From: Dipteris shenzhenensis
Lineage: Eukaryota > Polypodiophyta > Polypodiopsida > Gleicheniales
Length of the DNA stretch: 64,000 nucleotides
Direction: 5' to 3' (one strand)
NCBI GenBank assembly: GCA_047967505.1
Contig: CM106538.1
The notes under the pieces were generated by a model. It was not told the origin of the DNA. It did not search any database and worked only from the letters and a program-made list of their open reading frames with translations. Positions 12,046 to 23,668 of this stretch are shown one piece after another. Both the position numbers and the translations under genes were made by a program. Numbering within the stretch: the stretch's first letter is position 1; each line of letters opens with the position of its first letter.

Positions 12046-12734
12046 GGCGAGTGTTGTGGAAGAGGAGGCGTAAATGGGTCTGTCGTGAAAGCGCAACTGG
12101 TGCCGGAAGAATCGGTAACGAGCCAGAGCCTTTCAATCACTGGAGACTTTCAGCTGATGAGGAGCTAGGAGACAGCCTTTTTTTTGGATGTGGGCGAATG
12201 CGGCCAGCGCCGCTGGTCTTTGGCAGCTACTGCTGTGGGAGAGGGTACCGTTGCCGACAGCGAAGAGGAGCATGCTGCCACTTGTGAAGTCTGATGAGAA
12301 GGATTGGCGAGGCAAGACAAGTGCTATGTTTTACAGGGGCAGTTGAAGGTGAATCGTGAGTCTTTTTGGTGCTTTTGGTGAGGGGATTTACGTGCTGCAG
12401 AGGTTGAGAGAGCGGCTGCTGCATTGCTGTGTGAGATTGTGCGTGTCGTTGAGTGCAGTGGCTGGTGAAGGGCGGCACATCCAGACACACAACTCACACG
12501 TGCGTCTATAAAGGCATCCCTTTTGCTTGTCATGCACGCAATCACAATATCACATGCACATTCCCCCCATTAATTACGGTACGCCGCCTAAAGGGATGTT
12601 TGGCTTTCAAGAGCTCTCATCAACCCACTACGTTGATTTTCTCACGATCTAATGGTGTGGATTGGGAAAGCTTTGCTTTTTTTTATTTAATTGAGTGTAT
12701 GAGGAGCACATACACACGCTTTTGATGATAAATC
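12046..12734. other. 5' flank shared by divergent genes
   Basis: Lies between the minus RING-CH gene and the plus transporter fragment. It is richer in GC up to about 12500 and has no supported coding exon. Several 60-90 codon frames on both strands look like leader sequence shadows. Confidence 0.4.
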
Positions 12735-12742
12735 TATATAAA
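12735..12742 (+). promoter_or_regulatory. TATA box upstream of the AVT6-like fragment
   Basis: TATATAAA at 12735-12742 precedes a possible noncoding leader exon ending at a GTATGT donor (CTCAG|GTATGT, intron start 12896). An acceptor-like GATCAG precedes 13080. This fits a leader intron ahead of the coding exon. The assignment is inferred from arrangement. Confidence 0.4.
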
Positions 12743-13071
12743 GGTTCCAACTTTGCACAACTCGTTGTGATTGATGCATTGTCAAGCTCTTGTGAAGAAT
12801 ACCATAAGAAGAATTTGTGGGAGAAAGTGTCGCTCCAAACTCTCGTTGCTCAAAAATTCGAAGACCAAAGGCTGTGCCCGAACACATCTGCTCAGGTATG
12901 TCTCTTTTCTGCCGTTTCCATAGCTTTTTCTGTTCTTTCCCGAATCTGCCTTTGCGACCTTATCTTCGTTAGCTAGGATGCCGAGTTGGGCACGCACCTC
13001 ATGTATTCCAGCCAATGTATCACTTCATTGCAAACATGGCTCTGAGAGAGAGGTAGCTTGCTCCTCTTCTC

Positions 13072-13553
13072 ATGATCAGGAATTCCATTGAGGAAAGGAA
13101 GGAAACGAGCTCAGGGCTAAGGAAAGAGAAAACTAGAGGCGGATCAGCGGGCAAGTATATGAACGGAGACTACCCAGGACCCCACCTCAAACCTTCATCC
13201 CCCCCACTGAGAAATCTTCCCTCCTTCCTACCAAAGCCCACCTCGATCACGTTCATGACGGATTCACTGAGAAATCTTCCCTCCTTCCTACCAAAGCCCA
13301 CCTCGATCACGTTCATGACGGATTCACTGACACTTCTTTCAGTAGCATTGTTTTCAATCTGACTCCCAGCGTCGTTGGTGCTAGAATTATGGGCCTTCCT
13401 TCGGCCATCAAGACGCTAGGATTGGTTCCTGGTCTCTTGATGATCGTGTTTGTTGGGTTGCTCGCAGACACTGGCATGGAGATGATGCTTAAATTCTCCA
13501 ATGCTGGCAAAGTCGTCTCCTATGGAGGACTCATGGTCGACTCCTTTGGGCAC
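13072..13553 (+). pseudogene. First coding exon of an AVT6-like vacuolar amino acid transporter (fragment)
   Basis: The frame ending at 13553 encodes SFSSIVFNLTPSVVGARIMGLP followed by LGLVPGLLMIVF and KVVSYGGLM, the N-terminal transmembrane region of AVT6/SNAT-type transporters of the amino acid/auxin permease family. The usual GAGIM motif reads GARIM. The exon ends at a good donor (CAC|GTAAGA). An ATG-bearing frame upstream (MNGDYPGP) joins this frame only across a C7 run near 13201, so a one-base indel separates start and body. A 60-bp in-frame tandem duplication (13206-13265, 13266-13325) adds 20 residues of hydrophilic N-terminus. No later exon was found before the next gene at 14.6 kb, so the gene is truncated or captured. 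Confidence 0.6.
13206..13325 (+). repeat. 60-bp exact tandem duplication in a coding exon
   Basis: The two units appear identical. Because 60 is a multiple of 3, the transporter frame is preserved through the duplication. Confidence 0.92.
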
Positions 13554-14056
13554 GTAAGACATATCCTCCTACAGTAGTGTGTATTGATAAATAGCCGGAT
13601 TTCTACTACTAGCCTTGGTCGAAGATATCCCTTCAGACCAACTCACTTAAGCCGTTACTAGGCAGCGAAAACTCAATGCTTGGACACTCCCGAATGCTTT
13701 AATCCTGCATCTCAATAACCCTCTTCTGATTGCGAGTACAGAAACATGTAAAAAGTTGCCATATATAATCCACTAGAACAGCAACGATGCCCCATATCCT
13801 TAGCGAAAGGGAATCATAAGTATTAGTGTAGAAACGACGAACAAAATTTTAGACATTCACACGTTGGTTTGAGAGGAAATCAAAGATATAACTTGAGCTG
13901 GATTGCACTCGGATTCCTATTTAGTAGAACTCCTGAGACTTATGTGTGTGTGTGCACGCACTGGGGCTTCCCCAATACCGACCCTCCTCTCCTATCGTCC
14001 TATGGTAAACAATGTAGATAATTCTTGCTTTTAATAAATATTAACTATTTAGTTGA
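13554..14056. other. No gene seen
   Basis: Noncoding. No further transporter exon was recognised on the plus strand. Confidence 0.45.
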
Positions 14057-14540
14057 AACCCAAAAACCAAAGACTAAAGATGCGTGGCTTGAACAAAATT
14101 GTTTTAACACTTGCTATCAACTTTGTGCCTTGGACTATTTCCATTAGGTTTTGCTCGTATGCTATATTGATTGGCCATGTTTTTTTTCGAGATGATAAAA
14201 TTTTTGAATTTGTTAAATTCATTGTACGATATCAACTTTTTACCTTGGGGTATTTTCGCAAGGATCTGCTCATATGGTATATTGTTTGATGTTGTCTTAA
14301 TTACCTTAAAACCCAAAATAAGAAAGATTACAGATGCATGATAATGTTTTTACACATGCTGTCAACTTTGTACCTTGGAGTATTTTTGTAAGGATTTGCT
14401 CAAATGGTATATTGTTTGACCATGTTTCTAACGTAAATTTTTTTAAATATTTGTTAAGTTCACTATACAATATCAACTTTGTACCTTGGGGTCTTTCCAC
14501 AAGGATCTGCTCATATGGTATATTGGCATGATCTTGACTT
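14057..14540. repeat. Tandem repeat of ~250 bp with two sub-repeats per unit
   Basis: A core (TATCAACTTTGTRCCTTGG then CTCATATGGTATATTG) recurs at about 14115, 14231, 14361 and 14471. Two larger units are visible (14057-14309 and 14310-14540), each starting with AAACCCAAAA and containing two cores. It lies directly upstream of the splice acceptor of the kinase exon. Confidence 0.8.
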
Positions 14541-14609
14541 TGCAATTATAATATTGTCACATAATTTTACATTTTATGTCTCTTAACTTTGTATTTTGCT
14601 TTCGTTTAG

Positions 14610-15989
14610 GATGTGCTAAACGTATTGACATGGTGACCAAGGAACATTCCAAAGAATTGAAGAGGCCCTTTGCCTATATTCAAAGAGAAGTACTCTTACT
14701 CGTTGCACACATGGACAATACAATGATCGAAAAAATCAGGGATGATGACACTCTATTAGATGTATTCAAACAACATGTGATGCAAAGGCTAAATAAAATC
14801 AAAGAGGTGTCAAAGATACGAGATCAAGTAAAAGACATATTCACAGATGTAGCCTGGTCAGAAGAATTGGAAAAGCATGTGACGACCATCATAGGAAACA
14901 TCACATATCATGCACAATATGTAGAGGAATCGCTATCTTCAAATGAGAAGTGTTTGGCTTGGCATAGTATGTGGAAATAAAGAAAAGCCCGTGGTATACG
15001 AGCAAATTTGTACGCGTTAGCTAAGAAGAATATTGGTCCAAATCCAACCGAGGAATATGCACGTGCCAGAATAAATACATCGAACAATGCTTCTACGCAA
15101 CAAGTGGACAGTACTGCTACGACTTTTCCTACAGCAACCTATACTGCCTGGCTGCAAGATCATGCATATGAAATATATAAGGATAAAACAATCAGTGTTG
15201 GGTCTAAAGGGCAACTTTTCCTAGCAAGAATCAAAGGAGTACTAGGCATCAGCCCGATTGCTTATTATGTAGCAAAGAGTTTTAAAGGCAATGCAAAGAA
15301 AAGAGAGTCTACTTTCATGAAAGAATCAACAATGCAAGTTAAACATAGCGTCTTGGTTCGGCCGATTGCTATGTCAATAAGTGCACCACATTGGATTTTC
15401 ACACCATATTTTAATGGAGGGACATTGTACACATTTTTCAAAGAAACTGAAAAAAGGTTCATGCATTCCAAGCTTGAGTTAGATACAGAGAAATTCCCTG
15501 CAAATAACATAGAACAGGTTGTGACTCTCGTACCAGAACTTTGTTTTGCTCTTTGCCTTGGCCTTCAGAAGCTGCACAAACAAGGTTGGATCCACAATGA
15601 TTTGCACAGTGGAAATGTCCTTCTGGACTATGTAGCTACTATGCGAGTGCGGATTGGTATTTGTGACTGGGGACATGCTACATATGTAATAAATTCAAAG
15701 GAGAACTTGTTAGCTAGACATTCTAGTGAGGAAGATACTAAGTACAAGAATAGAATTTTTCTCTCTAGGTTGGATATTCTCAGAGCTTTGTAAAATCAGC
15801 CTTTACATAGCGAAATATGTACCCAGTTTACAGATTCTCACAGACCAAGCACAATGGTCAAGAGATGTTAAACTAGTCCAATACATTTCCAAAAGGATGC
15901 TTAAACAACATCCAAAAGACCGCATATCACTACAGAGTTCATGCAATCTATTTTCATCAAGGAGAATCAAGCCTGATATATGTATGTGA
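14610..15989 (+). pseudogene. Protein kinase exon(s), interrupted by one stop and one frameshift
   Basis: A pyrimidine-rich acceptor (TTTTGCTTTCGTTTAG) precedes 14610, so upstream exons probably exist but were not found. The N-terminal ~120 residues are helical and of unknown family (KELKRPFAYIQREVLLL). The frame then hits a TAA at 14978-14980 and continues in the same frame. The kinase domain follows: an atypical glycine loop region (GSKGQLFLARI), VAKSFKG with the likely ATP-binding Lys, HNDLHSGNVLL as catalytic loop (HRD replaced by HND, catalytic Asp and Asn kept) and CDWGHA in place of DFG. Between about 15730 and 15765 the frame shifts by one, then FFSLGWIFSEL and KRMLKQHPKDR complete the C-lobe. 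Two lesions argue for a pseudogene, though sequence error is possible. Confidence 0.72.
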
Positions 15990-16039
15990 CCATTACAAGA
16001 GATGGGATACGATATGATCCCAAATTAATTTTTTAATGT

Positions 16040-16045
16040 AATAAA
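16040..16045 (+). terminator. Candidate polyadenylation signal of the kinase gene
   Basis: AATAAA about 50 bp beyond the kinase stop codon, in an AT-rich context. Position fits; function is inferred. Confidence 0.4.
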
Positions 16046-16179
16046 GGCAAATCGAATATACAAAGTCATTCCATGCTGGTTGATCCTATATTCTATGTTT
16101 ACATTTAATTCATAAGTATTCAGAAGCCCCCACAATTATCGCATTCCAGCTAATCCCCGTGTCGAATGGAGGGGAGCTT

Positions 16180-16199
16180 CTTGGAGAAGCTTCTCCAAG
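16180..16199. repeat. Perfect 20-bp palindrome
   Basis: CTTGGAGAAGCTTCTCCAAG equals its reverse complement. It sits in noncoding sequence with no obvious partner features. Confidence 0.85.
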
Positions 16200-16800
16200 C
16201 TAGTTTAAAGACCAAGGTAGAGCAGAAAGGGCAGCTCTGAAAGCCTCTCCAAGTAGCTCACTGAGGGAATCTAATGCCTCTCGCACAATACAGATTATTT
16301 TTTGCAAATAGGCATGTTTTAATCTTTGACAAGCCAAACAAATTAATCAATTTAAGTGCGTGATCGATTAGTAGTGGCCACTAGCGAGAGTGAGGGGCTT
16401 ACCAACCAAGGCACATGCACACATCATGAAGCACACACAGAGGTGCATTTTGTTCATGCGCAAACATGTCGTGAGCACACAGATACGCCCTTGGTGCTCA
16501 AATGGGGTGCCAAAAATCACACCATGCACAATTCTTTGGTGACTAGGTGTTGTTTGCCAGTCACCAAAGGTCAATAACATCACAAGAGGAGTGTGAACAT
16601 AAATTCTTGGATTGGGGATGCACCCAAACCACATCCAGAGTGTCATCAAGCTGTGCACTCCAACTTGTGAGTGTGCACTGACATTCCCATGCAGATGGAT
16701 CTTCTATGAAAGAAAAGTTGATTATGGGATGCTGGAGGTTGCTTTCATGCCAACCTCAAACCTTGACATGCAACAGCAGCTCAAGCAGTAGCGCACCTAC
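16200..16800. other. No gene seen
   Basis: Noncoding. A 96-codon minus frame (16658-16368) lacks any recognisable domain. Confidence 0.4.
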
Positions 16801-17035
16801 CTACCCCCTCATTCAAATCTTGCATAGTGCACCTGCCTACCCCCTCAGTTGAATCTTGCATAGAGCGTGTAGGTCCTAGGTAGTGGGACCATTCGAATCT
16901 TGCATAGTGTCGGTGCCTACCTGCTCATCCAAATCTTGCATAGAGCACATAGGTCCCAAGAAGCGTGAACCAGCACGTAGGTCCTAGATAGTGTGAACCT
17001 TGCACAAAGCACGTAGGTCCTAGGTAGTGGGACCA
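16801..17035. repeat. Irregular minisatellite
   Basis: AATCTTGCATAG recurs at about 16816, 16852, 16896 and 16931, interspersed with GTAGGTCCTAGGTAGTGGGACC-like blocks (about 16870, 16978 and 17014). Confidence 0.75.
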
Positions 17036-17676
17036 TGGGTGGGTGGGTGTGTTTTGTTTTGTTTTGTTTTGTTCTAAGATGGGATTGCTAGACAAACCTG
17101 TCTCTCTCTCTCTCACCTTGTAAGAGCATGCCACATGCATGTGAAACTTTGGCACACCTCTAAACAAGCTATCCCATTGCTCTATAGCAACTCAAACAAT
17201 GACATTAGGCTATGAGGGCAAAGATGCGATGGCAGGCAAAGAGCAAGAGAAGACAACAACTACCAAAAGATGCACACTCGAACTTATAGAATGTGACAAT
17301 TTTTTTGGAAATTCACCTAAGTGCTCCAAGATTGCAGTATGGAGGGCAATGGAGGGGGGGTTTGGGGGCCTCTCATTTTACTAGCATGCCTCCATTCCAC
17401 AATCTAATGTGTAAACAATCTACCTACCTAGTCTACCTACATTCACAAATGCATGTGGACTTAATCCAAACCTCCATACAACCATTTCGCCTCTAACATG
17501 TGGCCAAGTTTTGTAAAACCGATGTGGGTCTTGGTGGTTTGACGCTCAAGTTCGTGTTGTTTGGGGTTGTTCCTTTAATGAGTTGATTTGGCTCCTAGGT
17601 TCGTCATTGGGGTGTGTGTGCAATCCCTCTAATGAGTCACTTTGGCTTCAAGGTTTGTGCGTTAGAGAGGTTAAAC

Positions 17677-17679
<3 letters not shown>

Positions 17680-17721
<42 letters not shown>

Positions 17722-17726
17722 ACTCG

Positions 17727-17770
<44 letters not shown>

Positions 17771-17802
17771 CTCTCCTCCCCTCTCCCCCCCCCCTCTCCC
17801 TC

Positions 17803-17845
<43 letters not shown>

Positions 17846-17913
17846 CCTCTCTCTCTCTCTCCCCCTCTCCCTCTCCCTCTCCCTCTCCCTCTCCCTCTCC
17901 CTCTTTGTATCCC

Positions 17914-17949
<36 letters not shown>

Positions 17950-17950
17950 A
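17680..17950. repeat. CT-rich microsatellite complex
   Basis: About 270 bp of (CT)n with interspersed C runs and (CCCTCT)n hexamers at about 17864-17903. It generates long Ser/Leu-rich and Arg/Glu-rich open frames on both strands that are not genes. Confidence 0.95.
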
Positions 17951-18329
17951 TTCTCGTTCTCGTTCCAAACACCTACATCGATTATAACCACATGGCTCAA
18001 AGCTTGTGATTTTTAACAATACATTAAAGGAGCACTTTATTAGGACTGCCTCTTAGAGGGAGTGCTATACTAGAGAGTTGGATTGTCCTCTTGTGAATTG
18101 AGTTGGATTGTTCTCTGGTGAATTTTTCACCTATAATTATTTCTTTTTAAGTAATGTTCCTTAGGTGAAAAGTTAAAGCATAAGCTCTAAATAAGATTAG
18201 GAGGCACTCTATATACTTAAGGTATGTATGCTTTCCAATATACTAAGAGGCACTTTGGCACTCTTGTTAACACAAGTGCCCAAGCTCAAGTCAACTAACT
18301 AAATATTTCCATAGCCAAAGCAAAAAGGT
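17951..18329. other. No gene seen
   Basis: Noncoding. A short direct repeat (GTTGGATTGTYCTCTKGTGAATT) occurs twice at about 18076-18124. Confidence 0.4.
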
Positions 18330-21190
18330 AGTAGCAACCAAGTCACCAAGCTTTCTTCAACTGATTGAGCAAATACTCATATTCCATGAAGTAAACAAGA
18401 AGACCTTCCAAAGTGAAGGTGCCAAACAACTTTTTCTAGCAAAACTATAAGCTACTAGCAATGTTATATCCATGGATTTTAAGAAGGAAGACTGAAAGAA
18501 GGTCATCATGCAATCTAAGAAATTTCCACTTCCCACTTTATGGCCACCTACTCTACCCACAAGCCATCCTAAGCAATTTGTCAAAAAAGCATCCTCTTGG
18601 AAAAATCTTAGCAACCCTTTAGCACCCAAAGCTTCATATCCAAATTGAGAATCCCCAACCATTGTTTGTTCTTAAGAGCTATCATGGTGTGCCATAGGAT
18701 GTTATGGAACCTTTGGGCCCATTTCCCTTGTGTGAGACAAAGTTCCTCATTTGTCTCTCAAGAGCATCCCAATTAGACCTACTAAAGCACTAGGTAAAAG
18801 AGATATAAACTGGAAGAGCATTTAATATATGCTTAAGAATAATAATTCATGCATTCCATCCAAGTATTTGGGTTCTCCATAGAACCAATTTATATTTGAT
18901 CTTAAAATGCCTCCATTTTAAACTGTTTTCTTGGATGATACAAGTGCCCCAAAGGACAACCCAAGTATCTCCATTAAAAGCGATAATCATCTAATCATAA
19001 AGGTTTCTCACCCCACCCAATTAAAAATGCAAAATTCTTGAATGACCTAGTGATTTAGTAATAATAAATTGTCTACTTGGTGCTAGATGGCCATTGAGAG
19101 AGATGAGTTATAGACCCAACTGTTTAGACAAGGGAAGTAATAGCCCCAAACCTTTTTGTGACTTTGAATAAAGCATAATTATTGATCGACACTTTTGACA
19201 TAAGGGTAAATAGGAAGGGAGCAAGAGGGCAGCCTTGTTTGATTGATCATTTGAGGGCAAACTCCTCCAAAAATCTAACAATGATTGCAACCATAGCCAC
19301 ACTTTTATCAAAATGTGTTTGGACCATCTTTCAACTAAATATGAAACTAATATGCTCCAAGACTTTAAACAAAAGGTCCTAGCAAATTATATCATTTGTA
19401 TTATTTAAGTCCCTCCTTAAAAACAAATATTTATATCCAATTTTTAAAAGCAAGCTCAACATTGAGAGTATCATTGAAGATAGTCTATCCATGAAAAAAA
19501 CATGATGTTGTAATTCAACAAATAATAATCCCATTTGATGCAAGGATCTTCAAAGCAATTGGTAGTTTGAATCCATAACCTTTACAAAGACTAGATAAAG
19601 TGTTCATCCATGAATTGTTAAACTTGTAATAGCCTTACCATGATTCAAGGGTAATGTAAATCCCCAATCATTAGGAGTATGATTGAAAATTCTTGATTGC
19701 AAAAAGGTTTTACCAACTAAAGGACTTGCAAGCTACCCAACTAGATGAAGGACTATAAAAATAGTCCAGTTAGGTAGCAGAAAACTACTTAGGCCTTCTC
19801 TTTATTCTAGATGAAAAGCCTAAAGGGTCCAAATTTGTAAGATTACATTTATTTACTAACTTTTCTTAGGTACTAGTTGATAAGATTACATTTATTTACT
19901 AACTTTTCCTAGGTACTTCTCCTCTTAGGACATAACCTTGATAGGTCATGACCTATCTCCATGCCTATCATGTTCTCATGCCCATCAAGAGTAAAGTTGA
20001 TTGAAGAGTATTCCTGTGACTTCACCTTATAGTTGATGTAAGACTATGCTCATGATGTTACCTTGTAGTTGACCTAAGACAGATATCCAAATGTTATCCT
20101 TGTCTTTTGATCACCTTAGATGTCAAAGCAAATGAACTAGAGCCTCTTGAAACACCAAACAAGATTTGCACATTAAGATAGCAACCCCTAAGCCCCTTGC
20201 CTTGGATTGACCTAGACCTTAAAAATATGAATCAATCCATGAACAATCATAATCCACAGTCTTTTTTTTTTAAATAAAATAAAGATTGAGCTTTCCCATA
20301 AGCAATATTTGAGAGGAAGCTTGTTCTTAAGTACTATTATTTGCCCCTTATATTCTACAATGAATTCAATTAGTTTTTTTTTTTAAATGGCTATCAATAA
20401 TCATGGGAGAGAAAGTGGTCCCTTTTACAAAAATAAAGAAAATGAGGAGTTTAGCCTACACCATCACCCTCAACAAGGGCAAATTTTGTTTTCTCCATCA
20501 AGGTTCTACGTTTCATCTTTTGTCCTCTTTACATTTTGATTGGATCAATGAATTGATTGAAAGATGAACTCCAGTGAATTACTAGGATTCTAATCTTTTG
20601 GGAAAAGCCCTGCAAATCTAGTAGTTGTTTCTCTATTCTTGAACTACACCTTGGACATAAATAAGTCTATGAGTGGTGAAGAAACCTCATTTTAAACTTT
20701 TTCTTCTTCTTGAACGTTTTCCATCCATCAAAGCCCCCTCCCACTCTATCAAAGACTCATAAGCCTATAGGACTTGTGCTTCAATTTTAAGCCTTGACCC
20801 AGACATTATCACATTGAGAAAGGCGGGCCTTTTGAGGAGCGCATGAAAAACCACCTCTTTTTCAGCCTTCAAAGGGTAGTTGCGTGCATAATGCCCCCCC
20901 ATGACAAACATAGCATGTGTTTTGAAAGTGCCAAAACACTCTTTTGTTGACCATAGTGCTCCACCTAGCAAGCAAACATCAACATGATTCGGAAGATCCC
21001 TATCATGACCCCATAGAACCCCCTCTTCACACTCAAGGTGTAAATGTAGTACAAGGACTTCACCCATAGACATGGCGACTCTCTTAAATGATGACAGCGT
21101 CCACAATGGATAATATAAGAAGAAATTTAGATTGAGTATTTTTAAATTGAAGGTCATCATGTGAAAAGGAAGGGTTCCAAGAGATCGATA
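18330..21190 (-). mobile_element. Decayed L1-type LINE (minus strand)
   Basis: Running leftwards on the minus strand. An ORF1-like stretch (21160-20765) carries a degraded zinc-knuckle segment (GGHYARNYPLKAE) as in plant LINE ORF1/DUF4283 proteins. A reverse transcriptase fragment near 19260-19150 reads KQGCPLAPFLFTLMSK (motif QGCPLAP.LF). From about 19000 to 18750 stretches match the RT thumb region (GDTWVVLWGT, then LKWRHFKIKYKLVLWR and LKHILNALPVYIS). Many stops and frameshifts make it inactive. The endonuclease could not be traced, and the boundaries are approximate. Confidence 0.6.
19838..19920. repeat. ~41-bp tandem duplication in the LINE remnant
   Basis: GATTACATTTATTTACTAACTTTT followed by YTAGGTACT occurs twice in tandem. 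Confidence 0.8.
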
Positions 21191-22370
21191 AAAACATGGT
21201 CCCCCAAAAATCCAAGGGCTTTCTACCCATATTGATTTTACCTATTAATTATGAGCAATGCAAGATAGATGCCTTTCCCCATAAATTGTAGTGAGCTTGA
21301 TGAGCACATGTGTCTCAAGCCTAGAGCAAACTAGTGCTCAATGCCTTCAAAAGATGTTACCATCCCCAAACAAAATGGTGTACTCCATAGGATGAAGGAC
21401 ATAAGATATCATCATGAATGTCCTCTCTCAAAATATCAATGATCAATTAATGGTCCTTGACAAGCAACTCACCTCACTATTTCTTCCTTTCACTTTATCC
21501 CAAGCAAAATCAAGTCAATTAGGTTAACATCAACTACTTGTGGTACCAAGGTCTAGGCATACGTTAATGCAATCTTTAAAGGAATGATTAAAGGTAGACC
21601 TCAAGGGAGCATCAAAAGAGTTAGTTTGAGAACAAACGATAAGGGCATAGACTATCAGGATCAAGGGACAAATAGTAAATTAGGTGGATCATGCAAGATC
21701 ATGGCAGCAACTTCCAAAAATAGGTCATCGTTCTTATTCAACTTCTTGTCAAGGACATCTTCATGATGATGAATGGTGTCTGAAGGTGTCTTTTCTATTC
21801 ATAGATATATCTCCTCCCAAATCTTATTAGATTGACCTTGAATTGATCCAAATTACTACCTTGCTTTCTCGTCTCAAACTTGAAATGGAGCTTTGATCAC
21901 TTTACATTCATTTTGGGTTTGGATCTCCCTTGATCATTAGTTGACTGAAGAGATTTATCTGTCCCTTTGCCACCAATGGGTTGCCAGTTCAACATATGCA
22001 AAGAAGTAGAGTTATGTTCAGTGCAACTTTTTCAATTGAATTAGAATATGCTAGAATCTCTCTTTCATAGATGGTTTTGATAATCTCCTTTAATTGCTTG
22101 AATCTTATTTTTATTAAAAAGTATATATTTGATTTAAATTGAAACTTTACTTTAAATCAAATATATCTTTTAATAAGTACAAACTAATCAAATTTGATTT
22201 TTATACATATGAATCAAATTTAGATTTCAAATTGAATTTTATTTAAAAATATAAACTAAATTTTACTTTTTAAAAATTAAAAATATAAATTAAATTAACT
22301 AATTTATATATAATTTAAAAAAATAAATTAAATAATTAAAATTAATTTTATAATCTTCCCTTACCCCTTC
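21191..22370. other. No gene seen; very AT-rich at its end
   Basis: No gene recognised. From about 22100 to 22345 the sequence is almost pure A/T with short palindromic ATTTAAAT blocks. Confidence 0.45.
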
Positions 22371-23072
22371 CGATCATAGCTGCCAAAAGTGGTAAGGGAG
22401 AGGGAGCTATGACCCCCCTCCCTTACCTCACGGCGATCGTGGCCGCCGGGGGGTAAGGGAGAGTGGGCTCTGATCACCCCCTAGTAGCCGCGACCACCGA
22501 GGGGTAAGGGACGGGGGATAATACCCCAAACCTCCCTTTATTCCCTTCCCTCTAGGCATCCCCTTCCCTCCTTCCTTGTGTTGATTCCAGGGCATGCCCT
22601 TCCCTCTGGGCGTCCCCTTCCTCCTTGCATCAATTCCATGTCAATCACCACCGTAGATTGCCGATAGAAGGAAGATCGAAAGAAGGAGGAGCGGACGGTG
22701 GAAGGAAGATAAAGGAAAAGGAGGAGGAGTGGGTGGGTGGGCTAGAGGAGAAGGAAGAGATGGGGTAGGGAAGGAGTCGTCATGAGGTGAAGAGACAAAG
22801 AGGGGGAGGGAGGAAGAGGTCATGGTGAGAGGGGACACAAGAGAGATGTGATTAGTGAGAGGGAATGGGAGAGTTGGAAGAAAAGCTCACCAACAGGAGT
22901 GGAAAGAAAGAAGAAACAATGTTAGCGGAGACAATAAGGGAAGATGAAAGAAAAGGAGAGTAGGGGGAGATTCAAATTTAAAGTAAGAAAAGGGGAGCGT
23001 TGGAGATTTTAAATTTAAATTAAAACAAGGCAAGTGTGGGGGATTCAAAGTGAGGAAATTTTAAAAATTTTC

Positions 23073-23230
23073 TTGCACGACATTCTCCTAGACATTCCTT
23101 GAATTTATGACATTACTTCACAACATTCCTTGCTTGTTCACGACATTCTTTTCCACACGACATTCTCTTCCACAAAATTCCTTGCTTTGCTTCACGATAT
23201 TCCTTCCGTGGTGCACGACATTCTCTTACT
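23073..23230. repeat. CACGACATTC motif array
   Basis: CACGACATTC or close variants (CACAACATTCC, CACGATATTCC, GACATTCC) appear about eight times in 160 bp with irregular 15-30 bp spacing. Confidence 0.75.
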
Positions 23231-23354
23231 AGTACATTGGTAAGTTCTTTGTCTCTCTAATCATACTTCTCCCAACAACCTTTACTCTCTCTCTTTCGTC
23301 ATACTTCTCCCAACACTCTTTGTCTCTCTCTGTATCGTATTCCTCTCTCTTTCT

Positions 23355-23492
23355 CTCCTTTCATTGTCCTTTCTCTCTCTCACACTGTCCTTTCTCTTCT
23401 CTCTTTATATTGTCTCACATCTCCCTTTCTCACATTCCATTCTATCTCTCCTCCTATTGCATGTGTTTGTCACACCGTCGTCTGTTTCTCTC

Positions 23493-23530
<38 letters not shown>

Positions 23531-23668
23531 TTCATCGTCCTTTCTCTCTCTCACACTATCCTTTCTCTTCTCTCTTTATATTGCCTCACATCTCCCTTTC
23601 TCACATTCCATTCCATCTCTCCTCCTATTGCATGTGTTCGTCACACCGCCATCTGTTTCTCTTACCCC
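23355..23668. repeat. ~142-bp duplication around a CT microsatellite
   Basis: Copies 23355-23496 and 23526-23668 differ by a few substitutions and are separated by about 30 bp of (CT)n. The open frames running through them are Ser/Leu low complexity. Confidence 0.88.

Noticed and set aside
17583-18009. Long Ser/Leu and Arg/Glu open frames on both strands
   Set aside because: They arise from the CT microsatellite, lack stops for compositional reasons and show no domain.
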